51,650 bases of DNA from Candidatus Fermentithermobacillaceae bacterium. GTDB taxonomy: Bacteria; Bacillota; Sulfobacillia; Fermentithermobacillales; Fermentithermobacillaceae. Each line of letters opens with the position of its first letter. Position 1 is the stretch's first letter. The notes beneath the pieces are model-generated. The model had not been told where the DNA came from. It searched no databases and saw only the letters and a list, made by a program, of their open reading frames with translations. Below are positions 42,357-50,369 of the stretch, piece by piece. The DNA is taken from assembly GCA_018052455.1 (NCBI GenBank), contig JAGPNE010000003.1:1-51650 (forward strand). Reading direction: 5' to 3'. Made by a program: the position numbers and the translations under genes.

Positions 42357-43460
42357 TTACTTCACGAGTGAAAGAATGAGAGCGCCTGCAATGACTGATG
42401 CGATCTGCCCTGCTACGTTTGCTCCGACAGCCTGCATCAGTATGAAGTTGCTGGGGTCTTCTTCTTGTGCCATCTTGTGTATGGTCCTTGCGGACATGGG
42501 AAATGCTGATATTCCGCAAGCTCCTATCATTGGGTTTATCTTGTTCTTCAGAAACAAATTAAGGACCTTTGCGAAAATGACGCCGCCTGCAGTGTCTAGA
42601 ATGAATGCAACGAGCCCCATACAGATTATCAGGATGGTTTGAGGCGTAAGAAACTCGGAGGCAATCATGGTAGAACCAATGGTTATTCCTAGAAGCAAGG
42701 TAACTACGTTGCTTAGCTCGTTTTGCGCAGCTTTGGATAGCCTATCTACTACTCCTGCTTCTCTGAGAAGGTTGCCGAACATTAAAGACCCAACAAGAGC
42801 CAGACTAATTGGGGCGATGAAGCCCGCAATCAGTGTAATTACTATTGGAAAGAGCACCTTAACAGTCTTAGATACCGGTTTTGCGCCGCTTACCGCCATC
42901 TTGATCCTACGTTCCTCAGAGGTAGTAAGAGCTCTTATCACCGGCGGTTGTATTATTGGCACGAGAGCCATGTATGAATAAGCTGCTACAGAAATTGGCC
43001 CTAACAGATTGCGAGCAAACTTGGTGGCCACGTAAATCGAGGTTGGGCCATCTGCAGCACCTATGATCCCGATAGCAGCACATTCTTTAAGCGTAAAACC
43101 AGCCAATCCAGCCAAAGCCATGGTAAGAAATATGCCTAGCTGGGCGGCCGCCCCAAAAAAGAGCATCGTAGGCTGTTGGAGCAGGGGCTCAAAATCGATC
43201 ATGGCCCCGACCCCAATGAAGATCAGGATAGGAAAGAGCTCAGTAACAATCCCTGCTTCGTAAAGTATGCTCAGGAACCCTCCGGGACCGACTGCGGAAG
43301 AACCTGGTATATTCGATATGATAGCCCCGAATCCTATTGGAAGAAGCAAAACAGGCTCATACTGCTTTACAATTGCAAGGTAAATCAAGACGAGACCGAC
43401 GCCAATCATCACACCCTGCTGCCAAGTCATGGCAAGAAGACCGTAAAGCAAACCATCCAT
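42357..43460 (-). CDS. oadB: Sodium-pumping decarboxylase beta subunit (OadB/GcdB/MmdB family)
   Basis: A 367-residue polytopic membrane protein that decarboxylates carboxybiotin and exports sodium. GAADGPTSIYVATKF contains the catalytic Asp (D203 in Klebsiella OadB). INPMIGACGISAFPMSAR shows Asn, Gly, Ser and Arg at spacings +4, +9 and +16, matching the sodium-path residues N373, G377, S382 and R389. The alpha (carboxyltransferase) and biotin carrier subunits are not in the window, so oxaloacetate, methylmalonyl-CoA or glutaconyl-CoA specificity is open. ATG with GAGGAGG upstream. It lies behind a Mn2+-type riboswitch, unusual for this family as far as I know. Confidence 0.92.
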   Translation of the reverse strand: MDGLLYGLLAMTWQQGVMIGVGLVLIYLAIVKQYEPVLLLPIGFGAIISNIPGSSAVGPGGFLSILYEAGIVTELFPILIFIGVGAMIDFEPLLQQPTMLFFGAAAQLGIFLTMALAGLAGFTLKECAAIGIIGAADGPTSIYVATKFARNLLGPISVAAYSYMALVPIIQPPVIRALTTSEERRIKMAVSGAKPVSKTVKVLFPIVITLIAGFIAPISLALVGSLMFGNLLREAGVVDRLSKAAQNELSNVVTLLLGITIGSTMIASEFLTPQTILIICMGLVAFILDTAGGVIFAKVLNLFLKNKINPMIGACGISAFPMSARTIHKMAQEEDPSNFILMQAVGANVAGQIASVIAGALILSLVK

Positions 43461-43489
43461 GAAAATTCCTCCTCAATTGTTTAAGGGAT

Positions 43490-43529
43490 AAACAAAAGAC
43501 CTTTATCCCACCATTGTAGGATAAAGGTC
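43490..43529 (-). terminator. Riboswitch-controlled terminator upstream of oadB
   Basis: GACCTTTATCC and GGATAAAGGTC form a perfect 11-bp stem (43498-43508 with 43519-43529) followed on the minus strand by TTTTGTTT. The promoter-proximal arm contains CCTTTATC, which is also the 3' strand of riboswitch helix P1. Terminator and ligand-bound aptamer therefore exclude each other. Confidence 0.88.
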
Positions 43530-43634
43530 TCACTTCCAAGGCCTGCCGGGCTTTCGCCGTGCTGACGACAGGTGCCACTCGCCTATTTTGAACTGTACTC
43601 ACCAATTACGGGCGAGAAGCTACTCCCCTTCATC
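43520..43634 (-). ncRNA. yybP-ykoY (Mn2+-sensing) riboswitch aptamer
   Basis: The minus-strand RNA carries the family hallmarks in order: GGGGAGUAGC, a P2 arm, GUCGUCA, a GGC-GAAA-GCC hairpin, CCGGC, and GAGACCUUU. Helix P1 is formed by GAUGAAGG (43627-43634) with CCUUUAUC (43520-43527), eight pairs with one G-U. In studied members Mn2+ binds between the GGGGAGUAGC loop and the CGUCA region. Metal binding would stabilise P1, block the terminator and switch expression on. Target is oadB and probably the OadG-like and fxsA genes. Confidence 0.88.
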
Positions 43635-43644
43635 TTCAGGTAAT

Positions 43645-43653
43645 AATATAACA
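43645..43653 (-). promoter_or_regulatory. Extended -10 promoter of the riboswitch-oadB transcript
   Basis: TGT-TATATT on the minus strand (-10 at 43645-43650) lies about ten bases before the P1 helix, so the transcript would start just ahead of the aptamer. No convincing -35 was seen. Confidence 0.5.
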
Positions 43654-43693
43654 TAAATAGGTTCCACTATGCATATACCACATCACCATAAGT

Positions 43694-45478
43694 CTACTTC
43701 ACCTTAGCCACACCTGCATAGACTAAGCCCCTGACCCCGTCAACAGTAACTATATCCCCGCTCTTTACCATCGAAGTAGCGCCAGAAACCCCAACAACGG
43801 CAGGAATACCCAGTTGGAGGGCAAAAATGGCACCATCAGAGGTAAGTCCACCTTGCTCAACTATCAAGGCAGAGGCACGTTCCAAAGCAGGTATAAATGA
43901 TTTATCTACAGAGGGCACCACCAAGATACAGTTGGGACGTGTGTTGGCAACAGCTTCTTCGGCGGATACAGCTACAACCACTTCTCCCCAAACTGAGGTC
44001 TGCCCAATACCAGAACCTTTCAGCACAACGTCTCCGACAATCCGCACTTCCATGACGTTGGTTGTCCCAGGAATTCCCATTGGTATTCCTTTCGTAACAA
44101 CACATAAGTCGCCGCTCGAAATATGCCCGTTCTTCCGAAGGACATCTATAGCCATGTCAGATATATCTTCGTAATCTCTTGTGGCACCTTCCTTTGGCGG
44201 ACCTGAGAGGCTCGGCCCCAAAACGGTTTCTACTCCCCATACACATGAAAGCCAACCGCAGGTCTCATCATGCGGACTAACCGCAAATATGGGGGTTTTG
44301 GGACGAAACCTTGAGACCATCCTAGCCGTGTAACCTGACTCGGTTGGAGTAATTATGGCAGACGCTCCAAGATCCAAAGCAGAAGATACCACAGATCGGC
44401 TAACAGATTCGGTCACATTAGCGGACATTCCACTAATCCTTGAAAAAAAGACGCTGCTATCGAGGAATTCGTCGGCCTTCACAGCAATCTTGGCCATAAA
44501 CTCCACGGATTCAAGAGGGTACTTACCGTATGCCGTTTCCCCTGAGAGCATAACAGCATCTGTGCCATCTATGATCGCATTGGCGACATCTGATGCTTCT
44601 GCCCTTGTGGGTCTCGGTTTTTCTATCATAGACTCAAGCATCTGTGTAGCAGTGATTACCGGTTTGCCAATCTTGTTGCACTCAGCTATCATTTTTTTCT
44701 GAAGAACCGGAATATCTTCAGGAGGATACTCAACTCCAAGGTCGCCTCTGGCTACCATGAGGCCATCCGCAGTTCTTAGTATTTCTCGCAACGCCAAAAC
44801 TCCCTGGGCCGACTCAATCTTAGCAATGACTCTTGCCGTCGACCCCGCTTCTTCCAAGACACGTCTCACATCTGTAACGTCATCCGCAGATCTGATAAAT
44901 GAAGCCGCTACAAAATCGATCCCGTGCTGAGTGCCGAATATAATGTCCTCTTTGTCAGTTTCGCTTACAGCAGGAAGGCCCTTTATGGTTGAACCCGGGA
45001 TGGAAACTTTTTTCCTGTCAGATATGAATCCGCTGTTTAGGATCCTAGCAGTTACACTCTCTTCTGAGATCTCGCAAACTTCCAACTCGATATTCCCGTC
45101 ATCGAGCAAGATAGTCGAGGAAGGGCTCAGAACGTCGCAAATGCCCTTGAAAGAAACAGAGCATATCTCAGAGGTCCCAAGCACGTCTTCGGTCGTCAAG
45201 ATCATGTACTTCCCTTGTTGTAGGAAAACCCCACCATCTTCAAAGGCCCCTAAACGTATCTCAGGGCCCCTGGTATCCAACATCAGGCCAACTCTTCTAC
45301 CTGCGCGCAGAGACGCACGTCTCACCTTTTCCATGTTCAGACCGTGTTCCTCACGGGTACCATGAGAAAAGTTGAACCTAGCGACGTCCATTCCTGCTCG
45401 TATCATCTTGAATAGGATCTCCTCATCGCTACATGAGGGTCCTATTGTACATACTATTTTGCTCCTACGCATATTCAT
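43694..45478 (-). CDS. pyk: Pyruvate kinase with C-terminal PEP-utiliser domain
   Basis: About 594 residues; makes pyruvate and ATP from PEP. SKIVCTIGPSCSDEE, VARFNFSHGTREEH, LMLDTRGPEIRLG and IAKIESAQGVLALREIL are core motifs. The signature VARGDLGVEYPPEDIPVLQK and ATQMLESMIEKPRPTRAEASDVANAI (in parts) hold the substrate-binding Glu, Asp and Lys region. The last 100 residues are a phosphohistidine-swivel-like domain (QGGLTSDGAIFALQLGIPAVVG) typical of Bacillus-type enzymes, but the catalytic His seen in PPDK is replaced. ATG at 45478 follows AGGTGAG; GTG at 45490 is the longer option. Probably in a transcript with the small protein and dnaE upstream. Confidence 0.95.
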   Translation of the reverse strand: MNMRRSKIVCTIGPSCSDEEILFKMIRAGMDVARFNFSHGTREEHGLNMEKVRRASLRAGRRVGLMLDTRGPEIRLGAFEDGGVFLQQGKYMILTTEDVLGTSEICSVSFKGICDVLSPSSTILLDDGNIELEVCEISEESVTARILNSGFISDRKKVSIPGSTIKGLPAVSETDKEDIIFGTQHGIDFVAASFIRSADDVTDVRRVLEEAGSTARVIAKIESAQGVLALREILRTADGLMVARGDLGVEYPPEDIPVLQKKMIAECNKIGKPVITATQMLESMIEKPRPTRAEASDVANAIIDGTDAVMLSGETAYGKYPLESVEFMAKIAVKADEFLDSSVFFSRISGMSANVTESVSRSVVSSALDLGASAIITPTESGYTARMVSRFRPKTPIFAVSPHDETCGWLSCVWGVETVLGPSLSGPPKEGATRDYEDISDMAIDVLRKNGHISSGDLCVVTKGIPMGIPGTTNVMEVRIVGDVVLKGSGIGQTSVWGEVVVAVSAEEAVANTRPNCILVVPSVDKSFIPALERASALIVEQGGLTSDGAIFALQLGIPAVVGVSGATSMVKSGDIVTVDGVRGLVYAGVAKVK

Positions 45479-45552
45479 AACATTACTCACCTAACATATG
45501 TATGCCAGCAGTACAGAGATGAATCCACACGTACACCCACAAGATGTCATGA

Positions 45553-45774
45553 TCATGTTTTTACCGTTCCCACAAACTGCATGATTATAGAGTGAGCTTC
45601 CCTGGCCTCCAAACGAGGCACAAGAACCTCAACGTACCTTGTTGACTTCCTATCCTCCGAACTATAAGTCCTGAGCGTAACCAGGAGCCCTTCTCTTGCC
45701 AACCTGCTCTTCATACGTTCAGCTTCTTCCCAACCTGACGCAATGTAAACAACTGTCCACACATGCAGGCCCAT
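45553..45774 (-). CDS. Small conserved protein of unknown function between dnaE and pyk
   Basis: A 73-residue soluble protein, WTVVYIASGWEEAERMKSRL then LAREGLLVTLRTYSSEDRKS and YVEVLVPRLEAREAHSIIMQF. The beta-alpha-beta layout with EA-x3-K-x2-L then GLLV resembles DUF2007-like (putative signal-transducing) small proteins that handle one ferredoxin-fold unit. Similar small genes occur at this place in Clostridia, from memory. ATG with TGAGGA upstream; 71 bases after dnaE and 74 before pyk, same strand. Confidence 0.65.
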   Translation of the reverse strand: MGLHVWTVVYIASGWEEAERMKSRLAREGLLVTLRTYSSEDRKSTRYVEVLVPRLEAREAHSIIMQFVGTVKT

Positions 45775-45845
45775 TCGTCCTCAAAATGAAGGAAACGAAT
45801 TATCAGGGCTTCCCTCCCTTCAGTACAACTCTTGATCCAGCTGCG

Positions 45846-48800
45846 TTAAGTCTGCCTATCTCCTTTTATACTCAGTTCAGAACATTCCCTAGCCAGTATT
45901 CTCCGAATGTCTTCTTGTTCCTCTATGCTCCCGGTCACTGTCACCACCTTGTCTTTTTGGACGAACCTACACGCAGTCTGCCAAAGCCTCGGGAACACTA
46001 CTACCTCGATGCTATCGTATTCGTCTTCAACTGTAACAAAAGCCATCTCCTCTCCTGACCTTGTTATTACCCGTTTCACTTCCGAAACCCTTCCACCTAC
46101 GGTAACTTGAGCCCCTTCACTTGCTTCCGAAAGATCTCCAAGCGGTGTCGTGAACCGGCTGAGAGCTTCCCTATACTTATCGAGAGGATGACCTGAGAAG
46201 TACATTCCCAGTAATTCCCTTTCCCAAGCTAGCCTCACTTCGAGCGGTACTTCTTTATCCTCCGAAAACCGCCTAGCCGCCATTTCATCCCCTGCGCCTT
46301 CCATATCTTCCATAGTTCCAGTATCGCCAAACAAGGATGGCTGATAGGGCAGTGCAGTGCCAGATGATACTACAGGGGCATCTACTTTGTTCTCAAAAAG
46401 AGAGCCCTGTTCTCCAAAAAGCGACATCTGAAGGTCAGGCTGCCTGCCCCTATTCGTTAGGGCTGCATCCACCTTGCTAAGATTCTCGTACCTCGTCCCG
46501 ATCTCATCAAATGCGCCGCACTGGATGAGACTCTCCAAGGCCTTTCTAGTTAGCCCTTTGCCTATACGGAAGGAAAATGACTCTACTGACGAGTACTTCC
46601 CATGCATAACTCTCTCCCTAACGATTTCCTCAGCTAAAGAGTCTCCTATGTTCTTTATACCCGACAGACCGTACCTTATATTTCCGTCCTCAACCGAAAA
46701 CTCGACCATGCTGTTGTTTACACTCGGCCCTTTTATCCCGATTCCCAACCGTTTCGCTTCCTCCAAGTACAAACCGACCTTGCTTTGGACTCCTTTCACA
46801 GATGAAAGAAGCGCAGCCATGAACTCACTAGGATAGTTGGCCTTGAGATAGGCAGTTCTATAGGCTACCAAAGCATATGGTGCTGCATGGTTCTTGTTGA
46901 AACCATAGTTTGCAAACTTCATGATAAGTTCCCATATACCTTTCGCGTCGTTTTGGGATAGCCCTCTTCCTACCGCGCCACTTATGAACTTGTCTTCCAT
47001 CTCCAAAAGCAACCTTCTATCCTTCTTTCCTACGGCACGCCGCAGGACGTCTGCCTCACCCAAACTTAGTCCCGCAATCTGATTGGCAATCTTGAGAATT
47101 TGCTCCTGATAGACCAAGACGCCATATGTATCCTTAAGAACAGGCTCAAGAGCCGGATGAGGATATCTTGGGTTGCCCTGCTTCCCTCTTATGTATTCTG
47201 GGATTTGCTCCATAGGCCCCGGTCTGCAAAGCGCAACTGCGTCTACTATGTCACTAAACTCAGCAGGCTGCATCTCCTTAAGAAAGTCCCTAACCCACGA
47301 CGATTCCAGTTGAAAGACACCCAGGGTCTCCCCGTTTGAAAGAAGTTTATATGTGGGGGGATCGTTGAGCGGTATAGATTCAATGTCAAAGAAGCCACTT
47401 TCCATGGCCATCTCCTCGACGCTCTCTTCTTCTTTCTCCGCCGTCACCTTCTGGTTTACAAGATCGACTGCCCTTTGAATCACAGTAAGAGTCCTGAGGC
47501 CCAAAAAATCCATCTTCAGGATACCTAGTTTTTCCAAGTCGTCCATGGGGTACTGGGTGGTAACAACCCCTTCTTGGCTTTTCGCCAAAGGCGTATAGTC
47601 CCACAGCGGACCTTTGCCAATGACCACTCCCGCAGCGTGCACCGATGAATGCCTCGGCATGCCCTCTAGCTTAGAGGCAATTTCGATCAGGTCTCTTACC
47701 GATTGTTGTTCCATGGCTTTCCTAATGTCAGGAACGCTATCGACCGCCTTTGATATAGTGATGCCTATCTGCGGAGGAATCATCTTGGCTATCCTGTCGA
47801 CCTCGCCGTAAGGCATATTGAGCGCTCTGCCCACATCCCTTATTGCAGCCCTTGCGGCCATACTTCCAAATGTAATTATCTGGGCAACTCTGTCGTCCCC
47901 GTATTTTTCTCTGACATAGGCAATTACTTCGTCCCTGCGATCATCCTGAAAATCAATGTCTATGTCTGGCATACTTACTCTTTCAGGGTTGAGAAATCTC
48001 TCAAACACCAGGTCATGTTCCACCGGATCTATCCCGGTGATCCCAAGGGCGTACGCCACCAGACTTCCGGCCGCGGAACCACGACCCGGACCGACCGCGA
48101 TACCTTGGCTCTTTGCGTAATCAACAAAATCGGCCACAACCAGGAAATATGATGAGTAACCCATCCTTTGAATGATACTGAGCTCATACTCAAGCCTTTC
48201 CTCTCTGGGTTCATCGACACGCCCACGTGTTCTTTCTTTCAGCCCTTCTTTTGCTTTGTGCACTAGCAGGGAGAACGGGTCGTGTCCATCTGAAAGAGGG
48301 TACTCCGGTAGGTGGATAGTTGAAAAATCTAGTTGTACCCTGCATCTATCTGCAATAACAGCGGTATTCAATATGGCTTCAGGCAGATCTTGGAATTCTG
48401 TCGCCATTTCCCTAGCTGACTTGAAATAAAACTCAGTGCTCGGGAAACGGAGTCTCGTAGGGTCATCGACATTTGTACCGGTCTGTATCGCCAATAAGAT
48501 CTCATGGTACCGCGCGTCTTCTCTTTTGAGATAGTGGCAATCGTTTGTGGCAACTATAGGAATTCGGTGCTTCATAGATAGTTCTATGAGTTGTCTATTC
48601 ACCTCTTCTTGACCTTTGACGCCATTTCTTTGGATTTCAATGAAAACGCTGTCTTCTCCAAAGATATCTACATACCTGTAAAGACTGTTCTCAGCTTCTT
48701 TCCTTCGACCTTGCCCCAACAAGGTGGGCACTTCACCACCAAGGCACGCGGTCAAAGCGATTAGGCCTTCTGAATATCTGGCCAGTGTTTCAACATCCAC

Positions 48801-49157
48801 CCTAGGTCGGTAGTAGAAACCTTCTAGGAAGCCTATAGACACGATCTTCATGAGGTTCCTGTAGCCTTCGTATGTCTCAGCAAGAAGAACCAAATGGTAA
48901 GGCTCGTCCCTAGTCCCCTGATTCTTGACATGCATTGAATCGCGCGCCACATAGACCTCACACCCAATAATCGGGCGGAGTCCAACCTCTTGGCAAGCCT
49001 CATAGAAGCTCACGACTCCATACATGTTGCCATGATCGGTTATGGCGACCGAGTCCATACCCATCCTTCGTGCCAGTGAACACATCTCTTTTATCCTGCA
49101 AGCCCCATCCAAGAGGCTGTACTCTGTGTGCACGTGAAGATGACTGAAATTTGACAT
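45846..49157 (-). CDS. dnaE: DNA polymerase III alpha subunit (DnaE)
   Basis: A 1103-residue C-family replicative polymerase. The PHP domain begins FSHLHVHTEYSLLDG and ITDHGNMYGVVSF with its metal-binding His and Asp residues largely intact. The palm carries AVGPGRGSAAGSLVAYALGI and the catalytic PDIDIDFQDDRRDEVI. Fingers follow with FGFNKNHAAPYALVAYRTAY-like sequence (ANYGFNKNHAAPYALVAY), and then HhH and OB domains (QVTVGGRVSEVKRVITRSG). A short linker near residue 930 has PSLFGD and MSLFGE repeats. ATG at 49157 has GGGGGC upstream. DnaE1/DnaE3 subclass is not assigned. Confidence 0.96.
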   Translation of the reverse strand: MSNFSHLHVHTEYSLLDGACRIKEMCSLARRMGMDSVAITDHGNMYGVVSFYEACQEVGLRPIIGCEVYVARDSMHVKNQGTRDEPYHLVLLAETYEGYRNLMKIVSIGFLEGFYYRPRVDVETLARYSEGLIALTACLGGEVPTLLGQGRRKEAENSLYRYVDIFGEDSVFIEIQRNGVKGQEEVNRQLIELSMKHRIPIVATNDCHYLKREDARYHEILLAIQTGTNVDDPTRLRFPSTEFYFKSAREMATEFQDLPEAILNTAVIADRCRVQLDFSTIHLPEYPLSDGHDPFSLLVHKAKEGLKERTRGRVDEPREERLEYELSIIQRMGYSSYFLVVADFVDYAKSQGIAVGPGRGSAAGSLVAYALGITGIDPVEHDLVFERFLNPERVSMPDIDIDFQDDRRDEVIAYVREKYGDDRVAQIITFGSMAARAAIRDVGRALNMPYGEVDRIAKMIPPQIGITISKAVDSVPDIRKAMEQQSVRDLIEIASKLEGMPRHSSVHAAGVVIGKGPLWDYTPLAKSQEGVVTTQYPMDDLEKLGILKMDFLGLRTLTVIQRAVDLVNQKVTAEKEEESVEEMAMESGFFDIESIPLNDPPTYKLLSNGETLGVFQLESSWVRDFLKEMQPAEFSDIVDAVALCRPGPMEQIPEYIRGKQGNPRYPHPALEPVLKDTYGVLVYQEQILKIANQIAGLSLGEADVLRRAVGKKDRRLLLEMEDKFISGAVGRGLSQNDAKGIWELIMKFANYGFNKNHAAPYALVAYRTAYLKANYPSEFMAALLSSVKGVQSKVGLYLEEAKRLGIGIKGPSVNNSMVEFSVEDGNIRYGLSGIKNIGDSLAEEIVRERVMHGKYSSVESFSFRIGKGLTRKALESLIQCGAFDEIGTRYENLSKVDAALTNRGRQPDLQMSLFGEQGSLFENKVDAPVVSSGTALPYQPSLFGDTGTMEDMEGAGDEMAARRFSEDKEVPLEVRLAWERELLGMYFSGHPLDKYREALSRFTTPLGDLSEASEGAQVTVGGRVSEVKRVITRSGEEMAFVTVEDEYDSIEVVVFPRLWQTACRFVQKDKVVTVTGSIEEQEDIRRILARECSELSIKGDRQT

Positions 49158-49234
49158 TATTGCCCCCAACTATTTTTGATGGTATATTCTTGTTGTAGAT
49201 CACACCCTGCATTTCTGCATAGAAGGTGAATCGC

Positions 49235-49417
49235 TTGCCCTGGAAGTTTTGTCCCTATTGCAGCGAAATCTCGTACACTGCCGCTACCAAGTACCGACGG
49301 TGGCCATGCCCAAAATGCGGCAAGGAACTAAAAGATGAACCAGAATATGACCTGCAAGAAGCAATTCATATCAGAAACGAACACTTGTACAAAGCACCAG
49401 TCCCACCAGAAAAGTAG
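49235..49417 (+). CDS. Small zinc-ribbon protein
   Basis: A 60-residue protein with two CxxC knuckles: FCPYCSEISYTAATKYRRWPCPKCG (in parts). This suggests one structural zinc, and an acidic helix DEPEYDLQEAIHIRNEHLY follows. I do not recognise a named family. TTG at 49235 is set by AAGGTG six bases upstream; GTG at 49226 falls inside the site. Divergent from dnaE with only 77 bases between starts, so the two promoters overlap or abut; neither was clearly identified. Confidence 0.68.
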   Translation: MPWKFCPYCSEISYTAATKYRRWPCPKCGKELKDEPEYDLQEAIHIRNEHLYKAPVPPEK

Positions 49418-49439
49418 TGGCGGGCCATCTTTTGGATGA

Positions 49440-49473
49440 GAAACCTTGTTTCATAGGTTTCAGGTTGTTTTTT
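49440..49473 (+). terminator. Rho-independent terminator after the zinc-ribbon gene
   Basis: GAAACCT (49440-49446) pairs with AGGTTTC (49455-49461) around an eight-base loop; AGGTTG and six Ts follow. Moderate strength. Confidence 0.65.
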
Positions 49474-49505
49474 GCATTCCAGGACATGAGCCATTCAAAC
49501 AGTGA

Positions 49506-50318
49506 CTACTTCATTTTATCCGGGAAAATTCCTTCAATCTTTTCTGTGTTTTCTTTGGAGCCAAAGAACTTACATACGTCCTGCAAAGGGCAGACTCCAC
49601 ATTTCGGTTTTCTTGCGGTGCACACCTTCCGCCCATGTTCTATGAGCATGAGATGCAAAGGCATTTTTTCTTCGTCGGGAACCGTATCTTCAAGGACTTG
49701 CTGTACAAATGGCGCAGAAGCGCTTTCATCTACAATCCCCAATCGCTTAATCACTCTAAGTATGTGCGTGTCTACAGGGATCGCAGGCTTCCCTAGCCCG
49801 AATACCAATACGCACGCTGCCGTTTTGGGGCCTACTCCAGGAAGCGACGTAAGATACTCAAAGCAGCGCTCTTTTGGCCAACTTTTCAGTGGGTCCAGGG
49901 TGATCTCTCCGAAATTCTGTTTGATCTCGTTAAGAGCGCCCATTATTTTCTTAGTTTTCTGACGATACAAGCCTGCGCAAGAAAGCACACCTTCTACAAC
50001 CCCACAATCTTCACAAAGAAGATCTTCCCACTGCGGGAATTGTGACTTAAGCTGGGAGAAAGCCCGAGAACTCAAGGTGTCATTTGTCGCCTGCGACAAA
50101 ATAGTTGCGACCAAAGTATCGACAGGATCATCTGCTATTGGGCCCAGTAGTTGCGAACGCGGTTCAGTGTAAATCTGTTCTAGCCTTTCAAAGACCACAC
50201 GAATTGTCTCTTTGTTTTTCATCGCACGCGTCTCTTCGCTTGTTTCGCTAGAAACAGTTCCCGATTCGCATGGCATGCAATAACCTGGAACACTTTTATC
50301 AGTCATCACTTGATGCAA
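49506..50318 (-). CDS. nth: Endonuclease III (DNA glycosylase/AP lyase)
   Basis: Removes oxidised pyrimidines. The helix-hairpin-helix LTSLPGVGPKTAACVLVFG carries the catalytic Lys, and PVDTHILRVIKRLG the catalytic Asp. The [4Fe-4S] site is C-x6-C-x2-C-x5-C in VCTARKPKCGVCPLQDVCKF. The core starts near MKNKETIRVVFERLEQIY (ATG at 50222). In front is an in-frame extension of about 30 residues with a CMPC motif. Possible starts are TTG 50318, GTG 50309, ATG 50306 and ATG 50222; GGAG lies upstream of the first three. The start is therefore uncertain. Convergent with the zinc-ribbon gene. Confidence 0.92.
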   Translation of the reverse strand: MHQVMTDKSVPGYCMPCESGTVSSETSEETRAMKNKETIRVVFERLEQIYTEPRSQLLGPIADDPVDTLVATILSQATNDTLSSRAFSQLKSQFPQWEDLLCEDCGVVEGVLSCAGLYRQKTKKIMGALNEIKQNFGEITLDPLKSWPKERCFEYLTSLPGVGPKTAACVLVFGLGKPAIPVDTHILRVIKRLGIVDESASAPFVQQVLEDTVPDEEKMPLHLMLIEHGRKVCTARKPKCGVCPLQDVCKFFGSKENTEKIEGIFPDKMK

Positions 50319-50369
50319 GACTCCAATCTGTCGTAGTAGCCAGACACCGTACCCAAGCGACGCTTGTCT

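Noticed and set aside
42202..42519. 105-codon frame on the minus strand across the oadB end
   Set aside because: It overlaps the certain C-terminus of oadB in another frame and the OadG-like peptide, which has the better ribosome-binding site and a membrane helix.
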